From contig NC_011726.1 in NCBI RefSeq assembly GCF_000021805.1, forward strand, positions 1,674,001 through 1,738,000: DNA of 64,000 nt. Direction: 5' to 3'. A program made the translations under genes and the position numbers. Source of the stretch: Rippkaea orientalis PCC 8801 (lineage in GTDB: Bacteria; Cyanobacteriota; Cyanobacteriia; Cyanobacteriales; Microcystaceae). Under the pieces are notes generated by a model that saw only the letters and a list, made by a program, of their open reading frames with translations, had not been told where the DNA came from and made no database searches. Shown piece by piece: positions 62,601 to 64,000 of the stretch (positions within the stretch are counted from its first letter, which is position 1; each line of letters starts with the position of its first letter).

Positions 62601-64000
62601 AATTTAGCGAGAAATAATCCTGAAGAATTTACTCAAATTATTGACAAATATAATTTATTATCATCAGGTTCGGAAACCATTCAATTTTTACTAATACGAG
62701 CTTATACAGCAAATGGTTTTAAATTTGTTGATGAAATAGTAGAATATTTATGCGATAAACCCTATCGCTTAGAAACAGGTTATTCAGGAGTTAGCGATAA
62801 TTCTTTATCTGCTAGATTTTGGGCGAGTCGTCAATTAATTAAAGCGATTTTACCTTACTGTTCACAAAATCATCTTGATAAGCTTGAACAATTAATATTA
62901 ACTTATGGCTCTTTTAATAACGATTGGCCTAAATATCATCCTCAAATAATAATTAATCTAAACTATAAACACGCTAAATTTTTAGATGTGCAGTTAATAA
63001 GTCACTATCCTGAAATCATTGTTTATTTGGCAATATATGATTACTATAAAGAATTAAAAGAATTATTATATATTTCTCGTAACTGGCTGAGAAGAAAACG
63101 AGAATATCCTCAGTTTATTATACTAGACGGTATCAATGATATTTTAATTGAACAATTTGTAAAGCTTGTTCTCATCAAGTTTAATTTAATACAGAATATC
63201 TTTAGTTTTTCTCGATTACTTTTCTTAAATACGAAATTCTTTATTCCTAGTCAAAGACTAACACAACGATTTTTTGAGTTACAGCGTAAGTTTATGTCTT
63301 TAGGATGGATTAAAGCATCTGAAAGCATCAAACCTACACCGATAGGAGAGATAGCAAGCGTTGTCAGTTCTCCAATTCCAAAAAATGCTACTGAAAAAAT
63401 GACTGATGAGCAATGGTTAGAGGCTATTAAAACATACGATTGTGAACATGAAAATAAAATGGGAGATTTAATTGGTGAAGCCTATGAATTATCTGATAAT
63501 CTTGAAAAAGAAGTAAAAAAAGATCCTTATCGCTTTGCAAAACTAATAGATCAATTTCCTGATAATACTAATCTTTATTACTTTAATGCTATTTTAAGAG
63601 GAATTGCTGAAACTGAAGTTGAAATAGAGATGGAAACAGTATTAAATGTCTGTCAACGTTGCCACCAATTACCACACAAACCTTGTGGTCGTGAAATTAG
63701 TCAGACAGTCACAAAATTAGCTTATCTACCTTGGGATGAAATAGGATTTGATATCATTACTTATTATGCGTTACATGATCCAAACCCTGACAAAGAATGG
63801 CAACCTTTTCAAGTGATTAATGGAGATCAATCATTAGCTAACGATATTTATATTAAAGGAATTAATTCAGTTCGAGGGAGAGCGGTAGAAGCCATTGCTC
63901 ATCTAATTTTTAAAGACAAAGAACGTACAGTTTATTTTAAAGAAGCTTTACAACAAATGGTAAAAGATCCCTTTCTTGCTGTGAGGTCTTGTGTTGCTCA
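59637..64000 (+). CDS. Large P-loop NTPase with nuclease-like N terminus, 3' end outside window (possible defence cargo)
   Basis: The frame is open from ATG 59637 to the end, at least 1454 residues. The first 95 residues resemble a restriction-nuclease fold: GNRYEGLWT (12-20), GVEFW (63-67) and EYHQVKRQ (75-82), giving an E...QxK core. The P-loop region has Walker A GEAGVGKS (332-339) and Walker B VLIIDQLD (399-406). The long remainder is helical and repeat-like. The plan resembles STAND-type anti-phage proteins with an effector nuclease. No exact family is claimed. It is AT-rich and adjacent to the CRISPR array, so it is probably transposon cargo. Confidence 0.75.
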   Translation, partial: MPLSGGATDKIGNRYEGLWTIDCLLDLIDEKANNIEIEFISLNHLNEQATTIRLEPVGEEGEGVEFWLQREDIREYHQVKRQNTKGRWTLADLETKQILTNFKKKLENNQTHCYFISINNAYQLEELAERARSSQSWIEFVREFLDAKDWRESFHDLVKYWYKYQQLEIEQAIEDFKSGKLSHQQQAIINVAENSYEKLKRIYVETISERKLRQTVVDNIKRLIESKSNDFPSHTDYQTAVDILAGFALDSIHKILTASDIWKHLDTRGYQRCNYSKNYHVLAAIDKANQLYLSPLEKQTVIAGQSIPRQEAEEAFNLLVNTQNKKGVFLMGEAGVGKSGVMLQIAKKLEQENITFFVFRIDNLPPEVNPDDVGRKYRLPLSPTIILANISKYSQKQTVLIIDQLDAVSQVSGRNPQFFDCIHSLLEQTKQFSKVRVLVACRKFDLDNDSRIKNLIGKQGILETVEIQRLSSEQVKQTVQNLGLDASKLNQKQVDLLSLPLHLGLLAQISQDSTINNLNFETANDLFDKFWEFKQTKLYGDEKTKHLVQWNEVIDKICDNISTKLNQTLSISKYLLDDYLIDTRIMISENVLIQEQDKIKFFHENFFDYAFARRFTAREKQLLSFLREDEQHLFKRAQVRQILQFERSINFNQYLYDIEELLNSKLLTSEDDRKQLLNSEDIRIRFHLKQLVISLLSNLENPAEEEWEIIHLFLTDNESSLFNHAWGILYQPQWFMLAKDLGIIEQWLRDDNDLIVDKTVRLISSTASQLPDEVSPLIEPFIENSSEKWLDRFLYIADRISFELDKSRKLLDLFLTLLNKEKLDNLRDTLAMNGDFWTLIFSISEKNSAWTCEIIGHYLNRRLELYLMQIWLLHWIYQCCLNIHPSFLKQYTQLTIRLNPFDTYSYNLKQDKATIPDTQHTEIFLKSADKAPKDYVINVLPFMLSVIELTSIKDDEKPYEDNVWYYRSYGGGHGIESAIFKGMEIALSNLARNNPEEFTQIIDKYNLLSSGSETIQFLLIRAYTANGFKFVDEIVEYLCDKPYRLETGYSGVSDNSLSARFWASRQLIKAILPYCSQNHLDKLEQLILTYGSFNNDWPKYHPQIIINLNYKHAKFLDVQLISHYPEIIVYLAIYDYYKELKELLYISRNWLRRKREYPQFIILDGINDILIEQFVKLVLIKFNLIQNIFSFSRLLFLNTKFFIPSQRLTQRFFELQRKFMSLGWIKASESIKPTPIGEIASVVSSPIPKNATEKMTDEQWLEAIKTYDCEHENKMGDLIGEAYELSDNLEKEVKKDPYRFAKLIDQFPDNTNLYYFNAILRGIAETEVEIEMETVLNVCQRCHQLPHKPCGREISQTVTKLAYLPWDEIGFDIITYYALHDPNPDKEWQPFQVINGDQSLANDIYIKGINSVRGRAVEAIAHLIFKDKERTVYFKEALQQMVKDPFLAVRSCVA

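Larger units (their letters stand above)
53640..64000. mobile_element. Probable type I-B CRISPR-associated Tn7-like transposon (CAST), one end; continues past window
   Basis: The stretch right of tRNA-Leu contains, in order: a pair of 19-bp end-type repeats, a TniQ/TnsD gene, cas6-cas8-cas7-cas5 without cas3 or adaptation genes, a two-spacer CRISPR array and a huge NTPase. That combination is the hallmark of Tn7-like elements that use Cascade to direct insertion. I saw no HIP1 octamer here, although the core on its left has many. The exact terminus and target duplication are not determined, and tnsA, tnsB and tnsC must be beyond base 64000 if the reading is right. Confidence 0.75.

Overview
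The window is a piece of a cyanobacterial chromosome. It carries form I Rubisco (rbcL-rbcX-rbcS) beside carboxysome genes (ccmM, ccmN), photosystem II genes (psbN, psbH), a beta-carotene hydroxylase (crtR), a ferredoxin-type sulfite reductase, and a tRNA-Leu(UAA) with a group I intron. The DNA is AT-leaning and rich in the HIP1 octamer GCGATCGC, which suggests a unicellular Cyanothece/Crocosphaera/Rippkaea-like organism. That genus-level guess is inference.

Layout. 0-6 kb: CO2 fixation (3' part of ccmM with Rubisco-small-subunit-like repeats, ccmN, a Uma2-family gene, rbcLXS). 6-11 kb: PEP-CTERM exported protein, a PIN toxin with an unusually long antitoxin partner, a serine hydrolase and alanine dehydrogenase. 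11-16.5 kb: type IV pilus motor and platform genes pilB-pilT-pilC plus an unknown gene. 16.5-31.6 kb: DUF362 protein, membrane glycosyltransferase, SDR, MFS transporter, rpe, Uma2, crtR, ppk, a 2Fe-2S ferredoxin and cobQ. 31.7-42 kb: peroxiredoxin, heptose-activation pair (hddA/hddC-like), aroC, an FHA-ABC transporter and sir. 42-53 kb: mgtE, a membrane WD40 protein, psbN/psbH, tatA, a CPP1-like protein, rtcB split by an HNH intein, a Rieske oxygenase and speA.

53.3-64 kb: the character changes. Just downstream of the intron-containing tRNA-Leu(UAA) lie a pair of 19-bp direct repeats, a long TniQ/TnsD-family gene, a divergent cas6-cas8-cas7-cas5 operon of I-B (Myxan/Dev) type without cas3, cas1, cas2 or cas4, a two-spacer CRISPR array whose last repeat is degenerate, and a very large P-loop NTPase with a nuclease-like N terminus that runs off the window. 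No HIP1 octamer was seen after about 52.2 kb. The best reading is one end of a type I-B CRISPR-associated Tn7-like transposon (CAST) inserted next to tRNA-Leu, with the NTPase as possible defence cargo. The transposase genes (tnsA/B/C) are not in the window and must lie to the right if this is correct. cas8 also carries an in-frame internal start with a good Shine-Dalgarno, likely producing a Cas11-type small subunit.

Between the core genes are several families of short palindromic repeats, heptanucleotide tandem repeats, two copies of a longer palindromic element, and at least four gene remnants (Uma2 tail, an unknown remnant, a PD-(D/E)XK remnant, a frameshifted gene).
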